DNA of 5,437 nucleotides from Rhodospirillales bacterium (GTDB taxonomy: Bacteria > Pseudomonadota > Alphaproteobacteria > Rhodospirillales > Defluviicoccaceae). Under the pieces are notes generated by a model that saw only the letters and a list, made by a program, of their open reading frames with translations, had not been told where the DNA came from and did no database searches. A program made the position numbers and the translations under genes. Shown here piece after piece: positions 1 to 5,437 of the stretch; position 1 is the first letter of the stretch, and each line of letters begins with the position of its first letter. The DNA lies in NCBI GenBank assembly GCA_030622775.1, contig JAUXFS010000168.1, forward strand, positions 1 through 5,437, written 5' to 3'.

Positions 1-334
1 GCCCGCCGGTGACGTCGCGCCGAAACGCCTGGAGAACATGGTGGGCATGGGCCGGCGAACCCCCGGCCTCGCGCAGGCTCCCGCGTAGGGCGAGGCTCGC
101 GTGGCGGGCCTCCTCGGGAAGGTTCGCGTCGTTTTCGCCGTCGACCACCGCCTCCATGGTTTTCAGCCGCGCCGCCTTCTCCTCTCGGCTCAGCGACGGA
201 TCGTCGGTGATCCCGTCGGCGATGCGGACAAAGTGAGCGAAGGCGCGCACCGACGCTCGCAGGTGCGCGGGAAATAAATCCGGCATCAGCGAAAAATCGG
301 CATCGCCTCCGCGGAGCTCGCGATCGCTGTCCAT
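1..334 (-). CDS. hpnC: HpnC-like squalene-pathway synthase, N-terminal part (cut by left edge)
   Basis: The minus strand is open from an ATG at 334-332 to the window edge, giving the first 111 residues. The family (trans-isoprenyl diphosphate synthase fold) includes HpnC, which turns presqualene diphosphate into hydroxysqualene on the route to squalene and hopanoids. The visible part fits: residues 19-25 (DLFPAHL) match the start of the first helices, residues 35-45 (FVRIADGITDD) hold the first Asp-rich motif as D40-xxx-D44, and PSLSREEKAARL follows, a spacing typical of HpnC rather than HpnD. Residues 92-111 resemble the region before the HpnC 'FRQD' segment (here FRRDV). The usual second Asp of the motif is Gly41, but the metal-binding D1 and D5 positions remain. 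No good Shine-Dalgarno precedes the ATG, so Met17 is an alternative start. The second Asp motif and the C-terminus lie outside the window, so the HpnC assignment over another squalene/phytoene synthase is likely but not certain. Confidence 0.72.
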   Translation of the reverse strand, partial: MDSDRELRGGDADFSLMPDLFPAHLRASVRAFAHFVRIADGITDDPSLSREEKAARLKTMEAVVDGENDANLPEEARHASLALRGSLREAGGSPAHAHHVLQAFRRDVTGG

Positions 335-432
335 GATCGGGGGGCCTGGGTTTGGGCCCGGGGCTGGGCCTGAGTAGTGGTTTTCCGTTCGCTCCTTATA
401 TGTCAGAACGGGGCGTCCACGGGCTGGAAAAA

Positions 433-1278
433 ATGCGAAAACAGAAAATTTCATACTGTGCCGAGCAGATCAGGTTGTTCGACAACGACCGCTTCCTGTG
501 CAGCCTTTTTGCGCCGGCGGCTGAGCGCGAGGCCTTGGCGGCGGTGTATGCGTTCAACGTGGAGGTGGCGCGGATCCGCGAATCCGTGGCCGAGCCGCTG
601 CTCGGCGAGATCCGCCTGCAATGGTGGCGCGATGCGATCGAAGGGATCTACGCCGGGCGCCCATTGGGCCATCAGGTGGCCGTTGCCCTGGACCAGGCGG
701 TGCGCGGTTTCGGGCTGAGCCGCCGCCACTTCGAGCGGCTGCTGGACGCCCGTGCCTTCGACCTCGACGACGCGCCGCCGCCCGACCTGGCGGCCCTGGT
801 CGACTACGCCGAGGCGACTTCGGCGACCCTGTCGGCGCTCGCCCTCGAAGTGCTCGGCGCCGACGGCGCCGGCGTTCGCCGGGCCGCCCGCGACGTCGGT
901 ATCGCCTGGGCGCTCGTCGGCCTCATCCGCGCCGTCCCCTTCCATGCCCGCGCCCGGCGGCTCTACCTGCCGGCCGAGTTGAACCGGAAGGCCGGCCTCG
1001 ATGTCTTCGAGCTGTTCGATCGGGGTGGCTCCGACGGGCTTTCCCGGGTCATCGGCACGATCGCCGAAACCGCCGGCGACTACCTGTCCTCCGCCCGCCG
1101 CCGGCGAGACGAGGTGCCCGGGAAGGCGCTGCCCGCATTGTTGCCGGCGACCTTGGCCGAGGGCTATCTGCGGCAACTGCGCAAATGCGGTTTCGACCCG
1201 TTCGACGCCCGTATCCAGGCGGGAAACCCGCTCAGGCACCTGCGGATCGGTTACAACAGACTGCGGGGCCGCTACTGA
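433..1278 (+). CDS. Squalene/phytoene synthase-fold protein, NDUFAF6-like (putative complex I assembly factor)
   Basis: This 281-residue protein has the squalene/phytoene synthase fold but lacks its catalytic metal sites. Landmarks, numbered from Met1 at 433: SYCAEQ (7-12), DNDRFL (17-22), LFAPAAEREALAAVYAFN (25-42), RESVAEP (49-55), GEIRLQWWRDAI (58-69), TSATLSALALEVLG (129-142), GIAWALVGLIRAVPF (156-170) and RRLYLP (175-180). The first DxxxD is E50xxxE54 and the second is A167xxxH171, so prenyl transfer is not expected. This pattern is that of the bacterial relatives of human NDUFAF6, which helps complex I assembly; that role here is inferred. Start choice: reading frame continues upstream to an ATG at 400 and a TTG at 352, but homologues as I know them begin shortly before SYC, and 433 has a weak GGAAAA-type ribosome site. 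It is divergent from the HpnC-like gene and convergent with the ankyrin gene. Automated annotation would probably call it 'phytoene synthase', which the motifs do not support. Confidence 0.88.
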   Translation: MRKQKISYCAEQIRLFDNDRFLCSLFAPAAEREALAAVYAFNVEVARIRESVAEPLLGEIRLQWWRDAIEGIYAGRPLGHQVAVALDQAVRGFGLSRRHFERLLDARAFDLDDAPPPDLAALVDYAEATSATLSALALEVLGADGAGVRRAARDVGIAWALVGLIRAVPFHARARRLYLPAELNRKAGLDVFELFDRGGSDGLSRVIGTIAETAGDYLSSARRRRDEVPGKALPALLPATLAEGYLRQLRKCGFDPFDARIQAGNPLRHLRIGYNRLRGRY

Positions 1279-1301
1279 TTGGGGAGGGCGGCGCGGAGGG
1301 C

Positions 1302-1334
1302 GTCGTACAAGCGTCGCGCAAGCGTCGCGCAAGC
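1302..1334. repeat. Three tandem copies of an 11-bp unit
   Basis: The unit GTCGCGCAAGC occurs at 1313-1323 and 1324-1334 as exact copies, preceded at 1302-1312 by a diverged copy with two changes (GTCGTACAAGC). It lies in the 107-bp spacer between two convergent genes, starting 23 bp after the NDUFAF6-like stop codon. It is not obviously a terminator, since there is no strong stem or T-run. It may simply be a replication-slippage product. Confidence 0.85.
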
Positions 1335-1361
1335 GTTGGAACGGGTCACTCCCGCCGCCGG

Positions 1362-1388
1362 GGCTTATATCAACGCAGGCTGGTATTA
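1362..1388. repeat. Imperfect dyad element, copy A
   Basis: Positions 1365-1374 (TTATATCAAC) and 1379-1388 (GCTGGTATTA) form an inverted repeat matching at 7 of 10 positions around a 4-bp centre. The last three bases are the stop codon of the minus-strand ankyrin gene. The 20 bases at 1369-1388 match 3496-3515 at 17 of 20 positions. The 13 bases at 1362-1374 match the reverse complement of 3506-3518 at 12 of 13. The shared element has no known function; a dispersed repeat or a 3'-end stem are possibilities. Confidence 0.5.
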
Positions 1389-2264
1389 CTGGAAGTCGCT
1401 TGTCTTGCCGATGACCCCAGCGCCGAACCCGGAGCCCTCCTTCGTTTCGCCGGAGGCCGCGGCTGACGTGTCCGAACCACCGGCGGAGGATTGAAGAGAG
1501 GGGGAGCCGAGGGATGGCGGCGATTCCCCTTCGAGCGTCGGCTGGCCGAAGCCGCCGGCCGGCCGGAGGGCCAATCCCGGATCGGCCGAGCCAATCTCGC
1601 CGATGATCTGCAAACTCGAACCGACGGCCGGCATTCCGGGATCGAATGGATTGGGTTTGCCGGTGGGCCAGGCGGGACCGTCCGCTTCCGGCTCTCGGCC
1701 GGCGGTCGTCTCCAATTCAGCGAGCGGCGCATAGAACGGTTGATCGGTCAGGGTGCCGATGGGCTGCGACGGCACCGTGAACGGCGACGTCGCGACGGTG
1801 CCCGGCTCGGCGGCGGCCGAAGATGCCGTCACCGCACCCGCGGCCGGAGCGACCGGTTGCGCTCTCACCGACTGGGTTGGCGATGGTTGGCCCTGGCTAT
1901 CGGGTGCGGGAGCCGCCGGAGTCGCGACGGCTTTCGATTTTTCTTCCTTGTTTCCGCGATTGAAGTTGCGGACCGCCACCAGATAGTGGGCGATTTTGAA
2001 GTAACCCTTGTCGACGGCGAGTTCGATTGCGGTCATGCCCCATCGACCGGGAACGTCGACGTAGGCGCCGGCTTCGACGCTGGCCTGGGCGGCGGCGAAG
2101 TCTTTGGAGTGGACCGCGTCGAACAGCTTCTGGGTGGTCGTGTCGAGATCCCCGGATTGCGCGAACGCCGGCGCCGCCGGCTGTCCGGTCAAGGCCGCGG
2201 CACCAACGACGGCGCACAGGGCGACAAGCAGGCGCCGAAGATGTCGAAAAAGATACTGATGCAT
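1386..2264 (-). CDS. Exported ankyrin-repeat protein with Pro/Ala/Ser-rich tail
   Basis: The predicted protein has 292 residues. Residues 1-35 form a Sec signal peptide: basic start (RHLRR at 7-11), hydrophobic core LLVALCAVVGAAAL, and a likely AxA-type cleavage after PAFA (32-35). Residues about 45-100 form a small ankyrin module: LFDAVHSKDFAAAQASVEAG (47-66), then GMTAIELAVDKGYF and KIAHYLV (76-96), which carry the TxxxLAxxxG ankyrin pattern. Only one full and one partial repeat are visible. From about residue 110 the chain is Pro/Ala/Ser/Gly-rich, probably disordered, and ends in KTSDFQ. Ankyrin modules bind proteins; the partner here is unknown and the location is presumably periplasmic. 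The start at 2264 is chosen because it places the signal peptide exactly at the N-terminus. The same frame stays open on the minus strand far upstream, across the reductase gene, but that part is antisense shadow. It is transcribed divergently from the reductase. No enzymatic motif is visible. Confidence 0.85.
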   Translation of the reverse strand: MHQYLFRHLRRLLVALCAVVGAAALTGQPAAPAFAQSGDLDTTTQKLFDAVHSKDFAAAQASVEAGAYVDVPGRWGMTAIELAVDKGYFKIAHYLVAVRNFNRGNKEEKSKAVATPAAPAPDSQGQPSPTQSVRAQPVAPAAGAVTASSAAAEPGTVATSPFTVPSQPIGTLTDQPFYAPLAELETTAGREPEADGPAWPTGKPNPFDPGMPAVGSSLQIIGEIGSADPGLALRPAGGFGQPTLEGESPPSLGSPSLQSSAGGSDTSAAASGETKEGSGFGAGVIGKTSDFQ

Positions 2265-2313
2265 CGAACCGATTTCAGATGTTTCGCTTTTATGCCGAGC
2301 CCCGATGGCCCTA

Positions 2314-2342
2314 AATATGCGCCGAATTGAAGCGCGCGGCAA
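2314..2342 (-). promoter_or_regulatory. Candidate sigma-70-type promoter for the ankyrin gene
   Basis: Reading the minus strand, TTGCCG (2342-2337) and CATATT (2319-2314) are separated by 17 bases. Each agrees with the -35 and -10 consensus at 4 of 6 positions. It would give a leader of roughly 40 bases before the ATG at 2264. The match is modest and the spacer offers other weak candidates. Confidence 0.25.
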
Positions 2343-2359
2343 CGGTCGAACCGAATTTA

Positions 2360-2371
2360 GCCATGCATGGC
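2360..2371. promoter_or_regulatory. Perfect 12-bp palindrome, possible operator
   Basis: GCCATGCATGGC is a perfect palindrome with no loop, so it suits a dimeric DNA-binding protein better than an RNA hairpin. It sits in the 198-bp region between the divergent ankyrin and reductase genes, just upstream (relative to the ankyrin gene) of that gene's candidate promoter. No regulator gene is present in the window, so its role is inferred from position only. Confidence 0.3.
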
Positions 2372-2439
2372 AGCCTCCCGGTGTCCGCCCTACACGTAAT
2401 TTCGGCCTTTGGAAGCGCTGCGATAAAACCTCTTGTTGA

Positions 2440-2451
2440 TCCCGATCGGGA
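2440..2451. promoter_or_regulatory. Perfect 12-bp palindrome next to the reductase ribosome site
   Basis: TCCCGATCGGGA is a perfect loopless palindrome ending where the AAAGGA ribosome-binding site (2451-2456) begins, six bases before the reductase ATG at 2463. A protein bound here could block transcription or translation initiation. GATC-centred palindromes arise easily in GC-rich DNA, so chance is a real alternative. Confidence 0.3.
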
Positions 2452-2462
2452 AAGGACACGCG

Positions 2463-3494
2463 ATGGAATACCGCCGGCTGGGAAGAAGTGGCCTCTGGGT
2501 GTCGCCGCTCTGTCTCGGCACGATGATGTTCGGCGATCAGACCGACGAAAACGAATCGGAACGCATCGTCGGCTCCGCCCGGGACGCGGGAATCAACTTC
2601 ATCGACACCGCGGACGTCTACAAAACCGGCGCTTCGGAACGCATTGTCGGCAAGCTGATCAAACCCGACCGCGATCGCTGGGTGCTGGCGTCGAAGGTCG
2701 GCAACGCGATGGCCAAGCGTGGCGAAGACCCCAACAGGCGGGGCCTCGGGCGCAAGTGGCTCATCCGGGCGATCGACGACAGCCTGGCGCGGCTGGGTAC
2801 GGACTACATGGATATCTACTATCTCCACCGCGACGATTCGGACACGCCGCTGGCGGAGACGGTGAGCGCCCTCGCCGACGTCATTGCCGCCGGCAAGGCG
2901 CGGTACTGGGGCTTGAGCAACTACCGGGGGTGGCGAATCGCCGAAGCGATTCGCATCGCCGAGGATCTCGGGGCGCCGCGGCCGGTGGTCGTCCAGCCGT
3001 ACTACAACGCCATGAACCGGATGCCGGAGGTCGAAATTCTGCCGGCCTGCGCCCACCACGGCCTCGGCGTCGTACCCTACAGTCCACTCGCTCGGGGGGT
3101 GTTGACGGGCAAGTACGCGCCCGGCGCGGAGCCGTCCGAGCAGACCCGGGCGGGGCGCAAGGATACCCGAATGAAGGAAACCGAATTCCGCGGGGAATCG
3201 CTGGTCATGGCCCAACAAATCAAAACCCACGCCGAAAGGCGCGGGATGACCGCCGGCCAGTTCGCCGTCAACTGGGTGCTGAACCACCGAACCGTCACCG
3301 CGGTCATCGCCGGCCCGCGCACCGTGGCGCAGTGGACCGAGTACCTGGGCGCGCTCGATCACGGGTTCACCGCCGAGGACGAGGCCCTGATCGACGCGCT
3401 GGTGCCCGCCGGTCACCCCTCGACCCCGGGATTTACCGATCCGAGCTATCCGATCACCGGGCGGCTGGCGCGGAGCGGCGGACCGTCGGCATAG
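2463..3494 (+). CDS. Aldo/keto reductase (NADPH-type oxidoreductase)
   Basis: This 343-residue cytosolic (beta/alpha)8-barrel oxidoreductase has the full catalytic tetrad: Asp48 and Tyr53 in FIDTADVY (46-53), Lys78 in ASKVG (76-80) and His122 in YYLHRDD (119-125). The N-terminus MEYRRLGRSGLWVSPLCLGT is the standard entry strand of the family. Cofactor-side residues are Ser152-Asn153 (GLSNY), Gln178 (VVVQPYYN), Tyr206 (VPYSPLARGVLTGKY) and the C-terminal IAGPRTVAQW (282-291), which fits binding of the NADPH adenosine end. Length is normal for the large-type bacterial aldo/keto reductases that reduce aldehydes and ketones; the physiological substrate cannot be read from sequence. The ATG at 2463 is preferred over the in-frame start at 2433 because AAAGGA lies six bases upstream and the family motif begins immediately. 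It is divergent from the ankyrin gene and is followed 94 bp later by the secreted four-Cys gene in the same direction. Confidence 0.95.
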   Translation: MEYRRLGRSGLWVSPLCLGTMMFGDQTDENESERIVGSARDAGINFIDTADVYKTGASERIVGKLIKPDRDRWVLASKVGNAMAKRGEDPNRRGLGRKWLIRAIDDSLARLGTDYMDIYYLHRDDSDTPLAETVSALADVIAAGKARYWGLSNYRGWRIAEAIRIAEDLGAPRPVVVQPYYNAMNRMPEVEILPACAHHGLGVVPYSPLARGVLTGKYAPGAEPSEQTRAGRKDTRMKETEFRGESLVMAQQIKTHAERRGMTAGQFAVNWVLNHRTVTAVIAGPRTVAQWTEYLGALDHGFTAEDEALIDALVPAGHPSTPGFTDPSYPITGRLARSGGPSA

Positions 3495-3495
3495 C

Positions 3496-3518
3496 ATCAA
3501 GGCAGGTTGGTATAAGCC
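3496..3518. repeat. Imperfect dyad element, copy B
   Basis: This copy begins two bases after the reductase stop codon. Its first 20 bases, ATCAAGGCAGGTTGGTATAA, match copy A at 1369-1388 with three differences. Its right half, GTTGGTATAAGCC (3506-3518), is the near-exact reverse complement of copy A's left half. The left half of this copy is more degenerate (5 of 10 dyad positions). It carries no T-run, so it is not a classical terminator. Confidence 0.5.
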
Positions 3519-3526
3519 TATCGGCA

Positions 3527-3555
3527 TTGCCTCGCGTGTCGGGAAATGGGATAGT
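3527..3555 (+). promoter_or_regulatory. Candidate sigma-70-type promoter for the four-Cys secreted protein
   Basis: TTGCCT (3527-3532) and GATAGT (3550-3555) are spaced by 17 bases, each with 4 of 6 consensus positions. A start near 3562 would leave a leader of about 27 bases containing the purine-rich ribosome site GGGAGAG (3574-3580) ahead of the ATG at 3589. If real, the gene is transcribed separately from the reductase. Confidence 0.3.
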
Positions 3556-3588
3556 GACGGCCATTGCGGGAATGGGAGAGAGATCGGC

Positions 3589-4131
3589 ATGAGAGTAAAG
3601 AGCGTTTGCCGCCGATGGGCTTTGGCCGGCGGTGTGGTCGTCGGGTTGGCCGCGATGGCGGTTCCCGCCGTCAGTCAGGCGGCGGGCGCTTGCGCCACGC
3701 CCAAGGACCTGGCCGCGCTGAATGCGCGCGTCCTGCAGACAGAGCTGATGGTTGCGGCGCTCACATGCGGGGAGAAGGCGCGCTACAATGCTTTCGTCGT
3801 GAGCTTCAAGGGCGTGCTCGGCGATCGTGGGCGTTCGTTGCGCGCGCTGTTCACCCGCGTGCACGGCTCCGGCGGCAAACGGCGGCTCAACGGGTTCGTG
3901 ACCAAGCTCGCCAACGAGGCCTCGCAGGGGAGCCTCGCCGTCCGCGGGGGATACTGCGCGAACGCGTCGGCCCTGTTCGAGGAAGTCCTGAACACGCCGC
4001 CAAGCGGCTTCGACGCATTGGCGTCCAAGCCGTGGATCAGGATCCGGCACGGTTTTTCCCCCTGCATCCGGTCCGCCGACAAGGGCAAGAACGGCACGTC
4101 GGCTCAGGCCCGGCCGCTCAAGGCCAACTGA
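3589..4131 (+). CDS. Small secreted four-cysteine protein of unknown function
   Basis: The predicted protein has 180 residues. I do not recognise a named family, although the pattern CATPKDLAALNARVLQTELM (35-54) followed by VAALTCG (55-61) looks like a conserved domain start rather than random coding. Residues 1-31 are a clear Sec signal peptide: KSVCRR, hydrophobic core LAGGVVVGLAAMAVP, and a cleavage site near VSQA-AG. The mature chain keeps exactly four cysteines (35, 60, 123, 157), an even number suited to two periplasmic disulfides. The middle (61-122) is basic and likely helical, with FKGVLGDRGRSLRALFTRVHG and FVTKLANEAS. The C-terminus (161-180) is Lys-rich and probably disordered. Cys35 is not preceded by a good lipobox, so a lipoprotein is less likely. 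The start is supported by GGGAGAG eight bases upstream. It follows the reductase and converges on trmFO with a 36-bp gap. No catalytic motif is visible. Confidence 0.85.
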   Translation: MRVKSVCRRWALAGGVVVGLAAMAVPAVSQAAGACATPKDLAALNARVLQTELMVAALTCGEKARYNAFVVSFKGVLGDRGRSLRALFTRVHGSGGKRRLNGFVTKLANEASQGSLAVRGGYCANASALFEEVLNTPPSGFDALASKPWIRIRHGFSPCIRSADKGKNGTSAQARPLKAN

Positions 4132-4167
4132 CCGCGGCCCAACAAGCCCGTAAGGTCCCAACAACCC

Positions 4168-5437
4168 CTACGGAGAGTCTCGAAGCCAAGCGTCGAGATC
4201 GTCGAGCGATCGCCGGGTCGTCGCCCGCTTTCGCTCCCGTCCGCGCAGGCGGCGGCCGCGTTCGTCGGTCGCCTCGATCGGCGGAAACAGGCCGAAGTTG
4301 ATGTTCATCGGCTGAAACGTCTCGGCCTCCGCGCCGCCGGTGATGTGGCCGAGCAGGGCGCCGAGGGCGGTGGTCGCCGGTGGCGGCTTCGGCATGTCGC
4401 CCAGCCGTTCGGCGGCGGCGAATCGGCCGGCGAGCAGCCCGATCCCGGCGCTTTCCACGTATCCCTCGCAGCCGGTGATCTGTCCGGCGAGCCGCAGCCC
4501 CGGTCGAACCTTTAGCCCGAGGGCCGCGTCCAGCACCTTGGGGCTGTTGACGAAGGTATTGCGATGCAGGCCGCCGAGGCGGGCGAACTCGGCGTTCTCC
4601 AGGCCGGGAATGGTGCGGAACAGCCGCACCTGTTCGGCGTGCTTCAGCTTGGTCTGGAAACCGACGATATTGTAGAGGGTGGCCAGCGCGTTGTCCTGGC
4701 GCAACTGCACCACCGCGTAAGCCCGCCGCCCGGGATCGTGGGGGTTGGTCAGCCCCACCGGCTTCATCGGCCCGAAGCTCAGGGTTCGCCGGCCGCGCCC
4801 GGCCATCACCTCGATCGGCAGGCAGCCTTCGAAGTAGGGGGTGTCCTTCTCCCACTCCCTGAATTCGCTGCACTCGGCGGCGAGCAGGGCGTCGAGGAAC
4901 GCGTCGTACTGCTCTTGGCTCAACGGGCAGTTGACGTAGTCGGTGCCGTCGCCCTTGTCGTAGCGGGACTGGAACCAGGCCTTGGAGAAGTCGATGCTGT
5001 CGCGATGGACGATCGGCGCGATCGCGTCGAAGAACGCCAGCGCGTCCTCGCCGGTGAGCTCGCGCAAGGCTTCGGCCAACGCCGGCGAGGTCAGCGGCCC
5101 GGTGGCGACGATGACGCTGTCCCAGTCCGCGGGCGGCGGTCCGGCGATCTCCTCGCGGCAAACGGTAATCAGCGGCTCGGCCTCGAGGGCGCTCTCGACC
5201 GCGGCGCTGAACCCCTGGCGATCGACCGCCAGCGCCGTTCCCGCCGGCACCCGATGGGCGTCGGCGGTCGCGATGATCAGCGAGCCGAGCCGGCGCATCT
5301 CCTCGTGCAGCAGCCCGATGGCGCTCGCCTCGGCGTCGTCGGAGCGGAACGAGTTGGAGCACACCAACTCCGCCAGGGTGCCGGTTTGGTGCGCCGGCGT
5401 GCCGCGTACCGGCCGCATCTCGTGAACGACCGCCGGC
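4168..5437 (-). CDS. trmFO: TrmFO, folate/FAD-dependent tRNA m5U54 methyltransferase (N-terminus beyond right edge)
   Basis: TrmFO makes 5-methyluridine at position 54 of the tRNA T-loop, taking carbon from methylenetetrahydrofolate and reducing power from FADH2. The frame is open from the right edge to a TAG at 4170-4168, giving 422 residues. Numbering from the Met of MRPVRGTPAH (codon at 5418-5416): LAELVCSNSFRS (15-26) carries Cys20, equivalent to the first active-site cysteine of characterised TrmFO proteins, and YFEGCLPIEVMAGRG (195-209) carries Cys199, equivalent to the second. Also diagnostic are VIVATGPLTS (102-111), KAWFQSRYDKG (146-156), FGPMKPVGLTNP (215-226), the LYNIVGFQTKL segment, and GQITGCEGYVESAG followed by MNINFGLFPP near the end. 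The coding continues upstream of that Met as PAVVHE, so the Met is internal. Only about 30 residues with the FAD-binding GxGxxG motif are missing. It converges with the four-Cys gene. Function is housekeeping and the identification is secure. Confidence 0.97.
   Translation of the reverse strand, partial: PAVVHEMRPVRGTPAHQTGTLAELVCSNSFRSDDAEASAIGLLHEEMRRLGSLIIATADAHRVPAGTALAVDRQGFSAAVESALEAEPLITVCREEIAGPPPADWDSVIVATGPLTSPALAEALRELTGEDALAFFDAIAPIVHRDSIDFSKAWFQSRYDKGDGTDYVNCPLSQEQYDAFLDALLAAECSEFREWEKDTPYFEGCLPIEVMAGRGRRTLSFGPMKPVGLTNPHDPGRRAYAVVQLRQDNALATLYNIVGFQTKLKHAEQVRLFRTIPGLENAEFARLGGLHRNTFVNSPKVLDAALGLKVRPGLRLAGQITGCEGYVESAGIGLLAGRFAAAERLGDMPKPPPATTALGALLGHITGGAEAETFQPMNINFGLFPPIEATDERGRRLRGRERKRATTRRSLDDLDAWLRDSP

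Noticed and set aside
352..432. Upstream start codons (TTG at 352, ATG at 400) for the NDUFAF6-like gene
   Set aside because: The extra residues (MGPGLGLSS... and MSERGVHG...) do not look like family sequence, and neither start has a convincing ribosome site at proper spacing. The ATG at 400 cannot be excluded.
451..1332. 293-codon minus-strand open frame opposite the NDUFAF6-like gene
   Set aside because: No recognisable motif; composition is that of an antisense shadow. The plus-strand protein matches a known family along its length.
1342..1354. Small hairpin CGGG-TCACT-CCCG in the first convergent spacer
   Set aside because: A four-base-pair stem without a T-run is too weak to call a terminator.
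2265..3590. Very long minus-strand open frame continuing in frame upstream of the ankyrin gene, antisense to the reductase
   Set aside because: Its translation is low-complexity Val/Arg/Gly/His-rich text typical of the antisense of GC-rich coding DNA, with no domain. The plus strand encodes a reductase with all catalytic residues, and the signal peptide at 2264 marks the true N-terminus of the ankyrin protein.
2327..3592. 421-codon plus-strand open frame overlapping the reductase in another frame
   Set aside because: Arg/Gly-rich translation without motifs, fully overlapping a well-supported gene.
4112..4139. Possible terminator hairpin (GGCCGC and GCGGCC) between the four-Cys gene and trmFO
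   Set aside because: Only a 6-bp stem with a 16-base loop, partly inside coding sequence, and no T-run; GC-rich DNA gives such pairs often.
4118..5362. 414-codon minus-strand open frame overlapping trmFO in another frame
   Set aside because: Arg/Ala-rich frame-shifted shadow; the trmFO frame carries both active-site cysteines and family motifs without interruption.

Overview
This is a GC-rich window with dense genes on both strands. It looks like chromosomal housekeeping DNA from an alphaproteobacterium, probably of the Rhodospirillales type. That placement is an inference from protein flavour: a folate-dependent TrmFO, a squalene/phytoene-synthase-like protein of the NDUFAF6 kind, an HpnC-like squalene-pathway enzyme, and a secreted ankyrin protein. 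No marker gene in the window fixes the taxonomy. I see no mobile element, integrase, CRISPR array, tRNA or rRNA.

Layout, left to right: (1) 1-334, minus strand: the N-terminal 111 codons of an HpnC-like (hydroxysqualene synthase) gene, cut by the left edge. (2) 433-1278, plus strand, divergent from it: a second member of the same fold superfamily whose catalytic aspartates have been replaced, matching the NDUFAF6-like complex I assembly factor group. (3) 1279-1385: convergent spacer with an 11-bp tandem repeat and a short dyad motif. (4) 1386-2264, minus strand: an exported protein with a minimal ankyrin module and a long Pro/Ala/Ser-rich tail. (5) 2265-2462: divergent control region with two perfect 12-bp palindromes. 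(6) 2463-3494, plus strand: an aldo/keto reductase with an intact catalytic tetrad. (7) 3495-3588: spacer with a second copy of the dyad motif and a candidate sigma-70 promoter. (8) 3589-4131, plus strand: a small secreted four-cysteine protein of unknown function. (9) 4168-5437, minus strand: trmFO, lacking only its FAD-binding N-terminus, which lies beyond the right edge.

The genes do not form one pathway. Orientation alternates (-, +, -, +, +, -), so most are probably single transcription units; only the reductase and the four-Cys protein run in the same direction. The main functional themes are isoprenoid/hopanoid synthesis (HpnC-like), respiratory-complex biogenesis (NDUFAF6-like), tRNA T-loop modification (TrmFO) and two uncharacterised exported proteins. 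I did not find a convincing new multi-gene system. The best leads are the two exported proteins, the back-to-back pair of active and degenerate prenyl-synthase-fold genes, and the short dyad element found at two gene 3' ends.
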